A stretch of 64,000 nt of DNA from Methanobrevibacter smithii ATCC 35061 (GTDB lineage: Archaea; Methanobacteriota; Methanobacteria; Methanobacteriales; Methanobacteriaceae), in the NCBI RefSeq assembly GCF_000016525.1, contig NC_009515.1, forward strand, positions 956,501 through 1,020,500. The letters are read 5' to 3'. Below the pieces are notes generated by a model. The model made no database searches. It was not told where the DNA came from and worked only from the letters and a program-made list of their open reading frames with translations. Within the stretch, counting starts at the first letter, position 1, and the number at the start of each line of letters is the position of its first letter. Position numbers and translations under genes: made by a program. Shown piece by piece: positions 29,235 through 38,424 of the stretch.

Positions 29235-29927
29235 ATGAAAATTACATTAAGCTTTGAAAAAACACAAACCAAAGATACATCCATAATGGTCGATGCACTT
29301 AGGGCAAGTACCACAATTACACTTGCTTTGAATAATTTTAATGAAATCATCCCATGCTTTACACCAGAAGAAGCATTTGAGTTAAAAAAAGAAATCAATG
29401 GAATAATAGCCGGAGAAAGAAGCGGAAAACGTGTTGAAGGCTTTGATGTTGGAAACTCGCCAAAAGATGTTGAAAATTATGACACTGATATTGAAACACT
29501 TATACTGACCACAAGTAATGGAACAAGAATTCTTAAAGATATGGATTCAACTGTTCTTGTAGGATCCATGGTAAATGCAAAAGCAGTTGGGTATAAAAGT
29601 GTAGAGATAGCTGAAAATGAAATTGATGTTGTAATGGCAGGATACAAAGGAAATTTTGCCCTAGAAGATTTTTTGGCAGCCGGTGAAATTCTTTACTGGA
29701 TTTGCGACAGGTTAAATAATGAGTGCGAAATAAGCGATTATGCAAAAGCAGCCATCATGGCCAGCAGAGATTATGATGCTCTAAAAGAAGGATTTTATAA
29801 TTGCAACTCCGGAAGAAAACTGTCCCGACTTAAATCCAAAAAAGACATCGACTGTTGCGTGTTAAAAAATATAAGTGAAAATGTGGCTATCTATGAAAAT
29901 AATATATTGAAATTAATTAAAGATTAG
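29235..29927 (+). CDS. comB: 2-phosphosulfolactate phosphatase
   Basis: ComB removes phosphate from 2-phosphosulfolactate, the second step of coenzyme M synthesis from phosphoenolpyruvate. The 230-residue protein has the family motifs VDALRASTTITLAL, GERSGKRVEGFDVGNSP and LTTSNGTRIL. There is no clear ribosome-binding site; TTTTTATAAATA lies just upstream, so the mRNA may have a very short leader. ComC, the third enzyme of the route, lies at 45617. Confidence 0.93.
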   Translation: MKITLSFEKTQTKDTSIMVDALRASTTITLALNNFNEIIPCFTPEEAFELKKEINGIIAGERSGKRVEGFDVGNSPKDVENYDTDIETLILTTSNGTRILKDMDSTVLVGSMVNAKAVGYKSVEIAENEIDVVMAGYKGNFALEDFLAAGEILYWICDRLNNECEISDYAKAAIMASRDYDALKEGFYNCNSGRKLSRLKSKKDIDCCVLKNISENVAIYENNILKLIKD

Positions 29928-29976
29928 ATTTATATACAAATTGTAAAATATATATTATAACATTAAATTAACCGAT

Positions 29977-31155
29977 GTGTTTTTTTTGAAAAGAGAATGT
30001 TTAACCATAATAGGAACTGCTCATGTATCTGCAAACAGTGTGGAAGAAGTTAAAAATACAATTTATGAGCAACATCCAGAAATAGTAGCTATTGAATTAG
30101 ATAGGGGAAGGTATACTCGATTGAAAAATGAAATGATGGGTATTGAAGAAGATGACACTATTTCTGTTTCAAAAATCATCAAAGAAGAAAAAGTAGGACT
30201 ATTTCTAGCTACAACAATCCTTTCATATTTCCAATCAAAAATTGGAGAGGATGTTGATGTAAAACCCGGATCAGAAATGATTGGAGCTATTGAAGCTGCT
30301 GAAGATTTGGAAATTCCAATAGCATTGATTGACAGAGAAATAAACACAACCCTGCAAAGGGCTCTTAATAAAATGGGATTTGTAGAAAAACTTAAATTTG
30401 CATTTAGTTTACTTACTTCAATTTTTTCAAGTGATGAAGAAGATGAAATTGATATTGAGGAGTTGAAAAATCCGGATAACCTTGATGAATTAATGGAATT
30501 TTTTAAAGATGAATCTCCAAAAGTATATGAAGTTTTAGTACAGGAAAGAGATGCTTATCTTGCAGGAAATATTTTAAGAATTCCTCAAGACCATGTAATA
30601 GCTGTTGTAGGTGCAGGACACAAACCTGGAATCAACAGATACTTAGACAATCCTGAAACTATTCCTCCTTTAAGCCAATTGGAAATTACTAAAGAAAAAA
30701 AAGGAATACCATGGTTTAAAATTATTTTAGCTTTAATTCCAATATTGTTTGTTGTGATATTTTTTCTGGCCTACATTAGCGGGATTAATATAACCTGGAA
30801 CCTCTATGACTTTATAATTATAAGCATGATAATGGGATTTATCGGTTCTGTACTTTCCGGATCAAAAATCCAATCTGCTGTTGTTGGAGGATTAGTAGCT
30901 CCTTTGACTATTATTCACCCATTACTTGCAGCAGGATGGTTTTCAGGACTGGTTGAAGCTAAATACAGAAAAGTTAGAAAAAGAGATATGGTCAATCTTA
31001 CTAAAATTGAAAGCTTAAAGGATTTGTGGCACAACAACATAGTAAGAATTTTACTTGTTGTAGTTGGGACTAATTTAGGAGTTAGCTTAGCTACACTTGT
31101 TATATTGCCTTCACAAGTCTTTATACCATTATTTATGAAAATATTTGGCGGATGA
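29977..31155 (+). CDS. TraB-family membrane protein
   Basis: A TraB/PrgY-type protein. The N-terminal domain has TIIGTAHVSANSVEEV and the GxxH-type segment VVGAGHKPGINRYL near residue 212. About three to four membrane helices follow (residues 245-390), then a hydrophobic end. The family resembles EreA/ChaN-like and TIKI metalloprotease folds; its role in archaea is unknown. The start is uncertain: GTG at 29977 opens the frame, and TTG at 29986 is possible. An ATG at 29975 is in a frame that stops at once. Confidence 0.8.
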   Translation: MFFLKRECLTIIGTAHVSANSVEEVKNTIYEQHPEIVAIELDRGRYTRLKNEMMGIEEDDTISVSKIIKEEKVGLFLATTILSYFQSKIGEDVDVKPGSEMIGAIEAAEDLEIPIALIDREINTTLQRALNKMGFVEKLKFAFSLLTSIFSSDEEDEIDIEELKNPDNLDELMEFFKDESPKVYEVLVQERDAYLAGNILRIPQDHVIAVVGAGHKPGINRYLDNPETIPPLSQLEITKEKKGIPWFKIILALIPILFVVIFFLAYISGINITWNLYDFIIISMIMGFIGSVLSGSKIQSAVVGGLVAPLTIIHPLLAAGWFSGLVEAKYRKVRKRDMVNLTKIESLKDLWHNNIVRILLVVVGTNLGVSLATLVILPSQVFIPLFMKIFGG

Positions 31156-31224
31156 AAAATAATAATTTTTATAAAGTATACTTACATAATTATTAAATGA
31201 AAAATTTTAATGGAATTAATTACT

Positions 31225-31437
31225 ATGTATTTCATATTTCGATGTGACTGTGGAAGAGTATTATATGCAAAAGAAGGAGTGGCTACCCGCAAGTGTGTTT
31301 GTGGAAAAACAATCAAAGTAAAACAACGCAGAATATTTAAAAAAGTAGAAACTCGTGAAGAAGCTTCCCTGGCAGTTCAAGAGATGCAGGATGAAATATA
31401 TGGAAATACTGACTTTAAGAGAGCCAGTGAATTATAA
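31225..31437 (+). CDS. DUF1922-like small zinc-ribbon protein
   Basis: A 70-residue protein with CDCGR and CVCGK, two CXC-type pairs that look like a zinc ribbon. It resembles the DUF1922 family, for which MTH1184 is the structurally studied member, from memory. Its function is unknown. I choose the ATG at 31225 (MYFIFRCDCGR) because it matches that protein; the frame opens at an ATG five codons upstream. It lies between the traB-like gene and the CBS transporter-like gene, all on the plus strand. Confidence 0.75.
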   Translation: MYFIFRCDCGRVLYAKEGVATRKCVCGKTIKVKQRRIFKKVETREEASLAVQEMQDEIYGNTDFKRASEL

Positions 31438-31468
31438 ACTATAAGTTTAACAAAAGGTCTGTTTAAAA

Positions 31469-32806
31469 ATGGCTAACGTAATATTTGAAATAGTATTAAT
31501 AATAATTTTAATTGTCCTTACCGGGATTTTATCGATGGCTGAATTGGCCGTTGTTTCGACAAAGAAAGCAAAATTAGAAAAACTGTTAAATGAAGGACAC
31601 AAAAGTGCTCAGATAATCATTGACTTTGCAGAAGATCCAAATCAATTTTTATCTACTGTGCAAATAGGAATTACACTTATCGGTATCTTAACTGGTGCTT
31701 ACGGTGGAGCTACTTTAGCTGAACCATTATCAGAAGTAATTGGTCCATATGTACCATATAGCGGAACAATAAGTATTTTAGTAGTTGTTATCATTACAAC
31801 TTACTTAACTTTAGTAATTGGAGAAATTGTACCAAAAGTTATTGCTCTAAATAACCCTGAAAAAGTTTCTTTAAAATTAGCTAAAAGCATGTCTGTACTT
31901 TCAAAAGTTTGCAAACCAATTAGTGCAGTTCTTGCCAAATCAACTGATTTCGTCTTATGGACCATAGGTATGAAAAGCAAATCCGAATCAATAGTAACAG
32001 AAGAAGAAATTGAGTTATTAATTGAAGAAGGAAGAGAAGACGGAACTATTGAAAAAGAAGAAGAAGATATTATTAAAAGAGTCTTTAAACTTGATGATAA
32101 AAAAGTCGAATCTATAATGACTCCTAGAAATGAAATTATCTGGGTTGATTTAGAAGATGATAAAAGAGCTAATGAAATCAAGATTATGGAAAGTAAAAGA
32201 TCCATTTTCCCGATAGCCAAAGGAGAATTAGATGATTTTATCGGAGTTGTTCAAGCAAAAGATATTTTAGCACTTTTATTTAGTGAAGAAAAATTTGACA
32301 TTAATTCAATTATTAAAAAACCTTTAGTTGTTTCTGAAAATCTTGAAACATTGGAATTATTAAAAGAATTTAAAGAAAACAAAGAATATGTCCATATGGC
32401 TCTTGCTGTTGATGAATTTGGTAGTGTTGAAGGATTAATAACCTTAAACGATTTACTTGAAGGAATAGTTGGAGATATTCCGGGCATTGATGAAACTGAT
32501 GACCCAATGGCTACTCAGAGATTAGACGGTACATGGTTAATTGATGGAAGATTCCAAATTGATAAATTTAAAGAACTTTTCGATTACGAAAAAGAGTTCC
32601 CTTATGAAAAAGAAGACCAATACACTACAATAGCTGGATTTATCCTAAGTTTAAGTGGTAAAATTCCTGATGAAAAAGAAATATATGACTGGGACAGATT
32701 CCACTTCGAAATTTTAGATATTGACGGGCATCAAATCGACAAAATTCTTGTAACTGATTTAGGTCCGCAAGAAGAAGAAAAAGAAACAGAAGAGGTAGAA
32801 GAATGA
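31469..32806 (+). CDS. CNNM/CorC-type membrane protein with CBS domains
   Basis: A 445-residue protein with the DUF21 membrane domain (about four helices, residues 1-175), a CBS pair (about 215-340, starting VESIMTPRNEIIWVD) and a C-terminal CorC_HlyC domain (LDGTWLIDGRFQIDKF). The family is linked to Mg2+/Na+ handling, often misnamed hemolysin. The end has a Glu-rich tail. Its stop overlaps the start of the next gene as ATGA, so the two are translated together. Confidence 0.9.
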   Translation: MANVIFEIVLIIILIVLTGILSMAELAVVSTKKAKLEKLLNEGHKSAQIIIDFAEDPNQFLSTVQIGITLIGILTGAYGGATLAEPLSEVIGPYVPYSGTISILVVVIITTYLTLVIGEIVPKVIALNNPEKVSLKLAKSMSVLSKVCKPISAVLAKSTDFVLWTIGMKSKSESIVTEEEIELLIEEGREDGTIEKEEEDIIKRVFKLDDKKVESIMTPRNEIIWVDLEDDKRANEIKIMESKRSIFPIAKGELDDFIGVVQAKDILALLFSEEKFDINSIIKKPLVVSENLETLELLKEFKENKEYVHMALAVDEFGSVEGLITLNDLLEGIVGDIPGIDETDDPMATQRLDGTWLIDGRFQIDKFKELFDYEKEFPYEKEDQYTTIAGFILSLSGKIPDEKEIYDWDRFHFEILDIDGHQIDKILVTDLGPQEEEKETEEVEE

Positions 32807-33744
32807 TTGAATTATTAATACAAATTGTATTGCTTATTGTAGGATTTGCAATTTTAATAAAAGGATCAGATATTTTTGTAAGCGGATCAAGCAATATAGC
32901 TACTATTTTAAAAATCCCAACACTTATTGTGGGATTAACTATTGTAGCATTTGGTACAAGTGCTCCTGAAGCTGCAGTATCCATATCCTCATCTATTCAA
33001 GGAAGCAATGCCCTGGCTGTAAGTAATGTTATTGGAAGTAATATCTTCAATATTTTAGGAATTATTGGTATTTGTGCTCTACTTAAAGAATTAAAACTTG
33101 GAGAAAATGTACTTAACAAAGATATGCCGTTTCTTTTAATTGTTAGTCTGCTTGTTGTTGGATTTATATTACTCAGCTGGGATTTAACAAGAATTGAAGG
33201 AATTGTATTATTGATTCTTATAATCGGATATACTGCCCATTTAGTTTATACTTCTAAAAAATCAAAAGGGGCAGATTTTGTTGAAAAGCCTAAATTCGGT
33301 ATTGGAAGAAGTATTGTTTATGTTGTTGTAGGGCTTGCTGCAATTATTCTTGGTGCTCAGCTTGTTGTAAACTCATCATCATATATTGCAATGGCATGTG
33401 GAATGAGTGAAACATTAGTTGGTTTAACAATTGTAGCTATCGGTACATCACTGCCTGAACTTGTAACTTCACTAACTGCTCTAAAAAGAGATGAAAATCA
33501 GTTAGTTATTGGAAATGTAATCGGATCAAACATATTCAATATCTTATTTGTACTTGGTTTAAGCAGTACCATAACTCCAATTCCTGTAAACTCAAATATG
33601 ATTGTAGATTTAGGTTTAATGATAATTGTTACAATTTTATGCCTTATATTTGGTAAAACACAAAGTAAATTTGATAGAAAAGAAGGAATAATCCTATTAG
33701 GACTATTCATATTATATATGGCTTTCGTGATTTTCAGAAATTAA
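32803..33744 (+). CDS. calcium/sodium antiporter
   Basis: A 313-residue CaCA-family antiporter with about ten membrane helices. The two alpha repeats are clear: GTSAPEAAVSISSS followed by NVIGSNIFNIL, and GTSLPELVTSLTAL followed by NVIGSNIFNIL. It exchanges Ca2+ (or another cation) for Na+. The start overlaps the preceding gene by four bases, which fits a role in cation balance shared with the CNNM-type protein. Its 3' end overlaps the convergent PP-loop gene by 33 bases. Confidence 0.92.
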   Translation: MIELLIQIVLLIVGFAILIKGSDIFVSGSSNIATILKIPTLIVGLTIVAFGTSAPEAAVSISSSIQGSNALAVSNVIGSNIFNILGIIGICALLKELKLGENVLNKDMPFLLIVSLLVVGFILLSWDLTRIEGIVLLILIIGYTAHLVYTSKKSKGADFVEKPKFGIGRSIVYVVVGLAAIILGAQLVVNSSSYIAMACGMSETLVGLTIVAIGTSLPELVTSLTALKRDENQLVIGNVIGSNIFNILFVLGLSSTITPIPVNSNMIVDLGLMIIVTILCLIFGKTQSKFDRKEGIILLGLFILYMAFVIFRN

Positions 33745-34578
33745 TTTTTTTAGCTCACAGGCTTTGCAGATATCTGAAGATGTAGGTTCTCCACATAACC
33801 TGCACTCATTCAAATTAGATGGAATATCACTTTCAAAGGTTAAAATCTTTTGGAAGGATTCCATAATATTATTTTTTATTCCAGGATATATATCCTCATT
33901 ATTATTTAAAAATTCCTTAATTTTAGCCCTCAGAGATAAATGAGAATAAGGACATTCATCTAAATGAATATTAATATCATTTAAAATTGCCCAGGTTCCA
34001 ACTTCCTTTTCCGGAGTGTTCCACAATGGTTTAATACGTGGAATCAACTTAGGATGAATAACATCAAGTTCAGGCCCGAATTTTGAGAATTTAATTAAAT
34101 CACCACGGGCAAAACTCATTAAAAAAGACTGAATTTCATCATCAAGATTATGTCCGGTAGCTATTTTATCTGCTCCAAGATCATATGCTGTTTTATTTAA
34201 AATATTTCTTCTAAAAACTCCGCAAGGAATGCATGCACTTTTAAATCCGCTATAAATGTCATCTAGTGCAAATCCCTCTTCTATTTTAAATGATTTTTGA
34301 ACTAATTTGACATCTAATTTTTCTGCATTGTCAATAGCTGCATCAATACCATGCTGACGGTAACCCTCAATACCTTCATCAACACTAACAGCAACCAAAT
34401 CAAAATCCAAATAATTTTGATAATTTTTTAAAGCATGCAATGTCAAAACACTGTCTTTACCTCCAGACAATGCAACAGCTATCAATTCATGTTCATTTAT
34501 TAAATTATAATCATGAATTAAATTATTAATCCTTGTAAATATCTTATCATTAAATTCTTTTTTGTTTAACTGAACCAT
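33712..34578 (-). CDS. PP-loop ATPase of tRNA 2-thiolation type (TtuA/NcsA-like)
   Basis: A 288-residue member of the TtuA/Ncs6 group that activates tRNA uridines for 2-thiolation. The PP-loop SGGKDS is at residues 38-43. CIPCG near 117 and GHNLDDEIQ follow. The C-terminal zinc site is CRLCGEPTSSDICKAC. Most members also have an N-terminal zinc finger; here none is present before the PP-loop, and the upstream region has no room for one. No ribosome-binding site is visible, so the mRNA may be leaderless. The tail overlaps the antiporter gene on the other strand. Confidence 0.82.
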   Translation of the reverse strand: MVQLNKKEFNDKIFTRINNLIHDYNLINEHELIAVALSGGKDSVLTLHALKNYQNYLDFDLVAVSVDEGIEGYRQHGIDAAIDNAEKLDVKLVQKSFKIEEGFALDDIYSGFKSACIPCGVFRRNILNKTAYDLGADKIATGHNLDDEIQSFLMSFARGDLIKFSKFGPELDVIHPKLIPRIKPLWNTPEKEVGTWAILNDINIHLDECPYSHLSLRAKIKEFLNNNEDIYPGIKNNIMESFQKILTFESDIPSNLNECRLCGEPTSSDICKACELKKLISENHESHI

Positions 34579-34632
34579 TACTAAATAAATTTATAATAAG
34601 ATAAATAAATAATTTTACTAGGTGAATTAAAA

Positions 34633-34938
34633 ATGATAACTGCAGATTTCGCAATATTACCTGTTGGAACTGAAGATACTGAATGTAAAGAATATGTAAC
34701 TGCTGCTGTTCAAGCAATTAAAGATTCTGGACTTAACTATCAATTAACAGGTATGGGAACTCAAATAGAAGCTGAAAATCTTAAAGAATTATACGAAGCT
34801 ATAGCTAATGCACAAGAAGCTGTATTTAAAACTGGAATCGATAGAGTTTACACTGTTATTAAAGTCGATGACAGACGTGATTTAGAAAACAGAACTTTAG
34901 ATGCTAAAATTGACACAGTAAATAAAATGTTAAAATAA
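34633..34938 (+). CDS. MTH1187/YkoF-like thiamine-binding family protein
   Basis: A 101-residue protein of the UPF0045 (MTH1187) family, a ferredoxin-like fold that forms tetramers; related proteins bind thiamine or its precursor. Motifs are MITADFAILPVGTEDTECKEYV and LTGMGTQIEAENLKEL. It begins after AGGTGA. Its role here is not known. It is divergent from the PP-loop gene. Confidence 0.85.
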   Translation: MITADFAILPVGTEDTECKEYVTAAVQAIKDSGLNYQLTGMGTQIEAENLKELYEAIANAQEAVFKTGIDRVYTVIKVDDRRDLENRTLDAKIDTVNKMLK

Positions 34939-34951
34939 AAAAAGAAAAAGA

Positions 34952-36058
34952 TTAGTTAAAGCTGTCACTAGCTTGTTTTACAGCATCAATAACTAAATCC
35001 AAATCTTCTTGTGTTAATGAAGGATGTACCGGTAAAGAAATTACATGATTTGCAGCAAGCTCTGCATCTGGTGCACTGCCTTCGATACCTAATTTTTTAT
35101 AAATTGGCTGATTATATAATGGAATAGGATAATGAACCCCTGTTCCAATACCTTTTTGAGTTAAGAAATCAACCCAATCATCTCTTTTTCCTTTTTCAAC
35201 AAGAATAGTATATTGATGGTAAACATGTTTAAAATCATCAGCAGAATAAGGAGTTACTACCCCATCAACATCTTTTAAACCTTCATTTAAATATTCTGCA
35301 TTAGCTATTCTTTTGTCATTGAATCCGTCAATTACATTTAATTGTGCAAGACCGATAGCTGCAGAAATATCCGTCATTCTAAAATTATAACCTATTTCAT
35401 CATGAGTGTATTTTATACTGGAACCATGAGCTCTAAAAATACGTGCTCTTTTAGCTAATTCCTCATCATCAGTAGTTATAATTCCGCCTTCACTGGTAGT
35501 CATGTTTTTAGTAGGATAAAAACTGAAACAACCCGCATCTCCAAGTGCACCCACATTTTTACCTTTGTACATTGCACCATGAGCCTGTGCCGCATCTTCA
35601 ATAACTTTTAAACCATGTTTATCAGCGATTTCATTAATTCTATCCATGTCTGCAGATTGCCCATATAATTGAACTGGTAAAATAGCTTTTGTCTTATCAG
35701 TAATCAATGCCTCAATACTGTCTGGATCTATAGTGTATGTTTTTAAGTCAATGTCTGCAAAAACAGGAGTTGCTCCCGTATAAATAATTGAATTTCCAGT
35801 AGCTATAAATGTAAATGGAGTAGTTATCACTTCATCCCCTTTACCTATTCCTGCTGCAAGTAAAGCTACATGTAGAGCAGATGTTCCAGAATTAGTTGCA
35901 ATTGCATATTTTGTTCCAATCCAAGCAGCAAATTTTTCTTCAAATTCAGTTACTTTAGGACCTTGAGCAATCATACCTGATTTTAAAACTTCTACAACAT
36001 TTTTAATTTCTTCTTCTCCAATTATTGGTTTTGCAATTGGAACTTTAATATCCGCCAT
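34952..36058 (-). CDS. DegT/DnrJ/EryC1/StrS-family sugar aminotransferase
   Basis: A 368-residue PLP enzyme that usually aminates a nucleotide-linked keto sugar for surface glycans. The PLP lysine lies in [16 protein letters not shown] near residue 185. [15 protein letters not shown] binds the cofactor phosphate, and EDAAQAHGA contains the pyridine-nitrogen Asp. The start has GGTGAT. It stands alone without other sugar genes in this window, so its substrate is open. Confidence 0.9.
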   Translation of the reverse strand: MADIKVPIAKPIIGEEEIKNVVEVLKSGMIAQGPKVTEFEEKFAAWIGTKYAIATNSGTSALHVALLAAGIGKGDEVITTPFTFIATGNSIIYTGATPVFADIDLKTYTIDPDSIEALITDKTKAILPVQLYGQSADMDRINEIADKHGLKVIEDAAQAHGAMYKGKNVGALGDAGCFSFYPTKNMTTSEGGIITTDDEELAKRARIFRAHGSSIKYTHDEIGYNFRMTDISAAIGLAQLNVIDGFNDKRIANAEYLNEGLKDVDGVVTPYSADDFKHVYHQYTILVEKGKRDDWVDFLTQKGIGTGVHYPIPLYNQPIYKKLGIEGSAPDAELAANHVISLPVHPSLTQEDLDLVIDAVKQASDSFN

Positions 36059-36160
36059 TTTATCACCAAATCCTAAAAATAGATTAATTTAAACTTACAA
36101 TAATATTTAAATCTAATAATATTTAAAATATTACTTGATTATTTAAAAAAGTGATAAACT

Positions 36161-37327
36161 ATGGACGAATATAAAATTAAAACAGTTGAAGAGGGATTAA
36201 CAAAAATTCAATTTCCTGAATTTGATAAAATTTCATCTGATGCTCCTGTTTTTTACAATCCACATATGGAACTAAATAGAGACATTTCCATTTTAGCTCT
36301 TCAAACTTTTCAAAAACAAGAAGACAGAAATATAAACATATGTGATTTGTTCGGAGGCAGTGGAATACGCGGTGTTCGTTATAAAAATGAAATTGATGGA
36401 GTGGGACATGTTTTTATAAATGACATTAGTGAAACTGCAAATGAATATGAAAGACACAATGTTGAGTTAAACAATTTGAAAGACATTGAAATATTTCAGC
36501 ATGATGCAAGTATGTTCTTAAGAATGCACAGAGGAGAATTTGATGTTATAGACATTGATCCCTTTGGAACACCTTCCCCATTTTTAGACTCTGCAGGATA
36601 CTGTTCCCGCAGAAACTCATTATTATGCGTTACAGCTACTGACACATCTGCACTGTGCGGAACCTACAAAGAACCGTGTATCCGCAAATACAATGCAAAA
36701 CCTTACAAAAGTGAATACTGTCATGAAACAGGTATTCGTATATTGGCAGGATTTGTAGCTCTTACACTGGCCAAATACAGCAAATCCATAGAAGTTAAAT
36801 TATCCCACAGTACTGAACATTATATGAGATTATATATAGAAGTCAAAAAAGGTTCCAAAAAAAGTGATGAATGTTTAAAAAATATCGGATACCTCAGTCA
36901 CTGCAAACATTGTCTGTATAGGGAAGAAAATAAAGGATTAGCTACATCTACACCAGATATTTGTCCAGAATGTGGTGAAAAATTAATTCAGGCAGGGCCA
37001 TTATGGCTTGGAGAAATTCAAAACGAAGAATTTATCTCAAAGATGATTGTAGAATCTGAAAATAAAAAATTAAATACTAAAGAAGATGTTTTGAAACTAT
37101 TGGAAAGCTGCCGTATAGAAGCAAAAAGTCCCGCCACATTTTATGATGTGCATAAAATCTGCAAAATCTTAAAAATCAGTGCACCAAAATTAGATTTGGT
37201 ATTTGGCAACCTTGAAAAAGAAGGATTTGAAGCTGTCAAAACACATTTCAACCCTCTTGGAATAAAAACAAACGCTCCCCTAAAAAAAATTAAGGAAATC
37301 ATAAAAACTTTGTCATCTTCAAATTAA
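36161..37327 (+). CDS. trm1: tRNA (guanine26-N2)-dimethyltransferase
   Basis: Trm1 methylates G26 of tRNA with S-adenosylmethionine. The 388-residue protein has the SAM-binding GGSGIRGVRY near residue 65, the catalytic DIDPFGTPSPFLDSA near 130, and a zinc-type CKHC...CPEC pair near 246-275. It begins after GTGAT. A structured element lies just behind its stop. Confidence 0.94.
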   Translation: MDEYKIKTVEEGLTKIQFPEFDKISSDAPVFYNPHMELNRDISILALQTFQKQEDRNINICDLFGGSGIRGVRYKNEIDGVGHVFINDISETANEYERHNVELNNLKDIEIFQHDASMFLRMHRGEFDVIDIDPFGTPSPFLDSAGYCSRRNSLLCVTATDTSALCGTYKEPCIRKYNAKPYKSEYCHETGIRILAGFVALTLAKYSKSIEVKLSHSTEHYMRLYIEVKKGSKKSDECLKNIGYLSHCKHCLYREENKGLATSTPDICPECGEKLIQAGPLWLGEIQNEEFISKMIVESENKKLNTKEDVLKLLESCRIEAKSPATFYDVHKICKILKISAPKLDLVFGNLEKEGFEAVKTHFNPLGIKTNAPLKKIKEIIKTLSSSN

Positions 37328-37349
37328 ACAAATATCCAAAATACACAAA

Positions 37350-37428
37350 TAGTGAAAAAACTAGATATAGCCTATGAATTATTTAGGAACACTAAATAAA
37401 TCCCTGCTTTATCTTCACTACTTTTTTT
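37350..37428 (+). ncRNA. structured element after trm1 (terminator or small RNA)
   Basis: An outer stem TAGTGAA (37350-37356) with TTCACTA (37414-37420) encloses an inner perfect 8-bp hairpin, TTATTTAG and CTAAATAA (37379-37386, 37392-37399) with loop GAACA. A run of seven T follows at 37422-37428. It may be the trm1 terminator or the end of a short RNA. No promoter was recognised inside. Confidence 0.4.
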
Positions 37429-37680
37429 AATAAAATTGAAAAAAATTACATATCAAAATAAATATCTCTTTTTTTACCATACAATCATTCAAAAAATATT
37501 TGAAAAAATAAATAAACTACAGTATAATGCTAATGGTATATTAATTTAATAAAAACAAAAAAATAGGGATTATATTTTAATTATATTCAAAAATACATAC
37601 CAAATGATTTACAATATAACTATTAATTTTTCGAATCATATTTAAAATAGTACTAAAAAAATTAAAAAATGTACGAATAG

Positions 37681-37695
37681 TTTATATAATATAAA
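37681..37695 (+). promoter_or_regulatory. TATA box of Lrp-type regulator gene
   Basis: CGAATAG followed by TTTATATAATATAAA. The expected start is near 37710, giving a leader of about 64 bases. The rest of the gap 37429-37673 is A/T-rich and I see nothing in it. An ATG at 37710 opens an 11-codon frame ending at 37745. Confidence 0.55.
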
Positions 37696-37773
37696 CATAA
37701 AAAATGTATATGCCTATATTAATTTGTTTACTTATAATCAATTAATATAATCATTTTTAGAGAGGTTATAAAT

Positions 37774-38250
37774 ATGGCTAATGAAAATAAAGACTTTATC
37801 AAATTAGATGATATTGATGTTAGCATTTTAAAAATCATTAATGAAGATGTCAGAACATCTTATAGACAAATATCCCGTAGTTTAGATGTATCTGTTGGAA
37901 CTGTTCACAACCGTATCGACAAAATGGTTAAAAGCGGAGTAATCAAAAAGTTTTCACCAGTAATTGACCATGAAATATTAGGATATGTCCTTACAACTAT
38001 AATTGGAGTGAGGGTTAAAGGTGGAAAACTCAAAAACTGGGAAGAAAAAACTTACTCTAATAAAAATGTAGTTGGAATATATGATGTAACCGGAGAATAT
38101 GATGCTTTCTTAATAGCTAAATTCAAAGATACAAATGAATTAAATACATTTATTAAAGATTTAGTTAAAGACCCTAATATAGAAAGAACATATACTCAAA
38201 CTGTATTGGATGTTATAAAAGAAGATATGGGTTCTTCAAATATATTATAA
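37774..38250 (+). CDS. Lrp/AsnC-family transcription regulator
   Basis: A 158-residue regulator. The N-terminal helix-turn-helix (residues about 9-55) reads LDDIDVSILKIINEDVR, then SYRQISRSLDVSVGTVHNRI. A RAM-type ligand and oligomer domain follows (GVRVKGGKLKNW, GIYDVTGEYDAFL). The family responds to amino acids and controls metabolism; targets here are unknown. GAGAGGT precedes the ATG. It stands alone between two large gaps. Confidence 0.92.
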   Translation: MANENKDFIKLDDIDVSILKIINEDVRTSYRQISRSLDVSVGTVHNRIDKMVKSGVIKKFSPVIDHEILGYVLTTIIGVRVKGGKLKNWEEKTYSNKNVVGIYDVTGEYDAFLIAKFKDTNELNTFIKDLVKDPNIERTYTQTVLDVIKEDMGSSNIL

Positions 38251-38424
38251 TCCAAATTTTTAATTTATTAAACCAAACCATCACAACATTCATTTAACAT
38301 TAATCAAGCCATATTCAATCAAATAACTTATTTTTACTTGTAAAAAATTGCCAAAAATAAGCTTAAAATATATAAGTTTCAAAAAACATAATATAAAAAA
38401 TAATTATATGATAGAGGTTATTAA

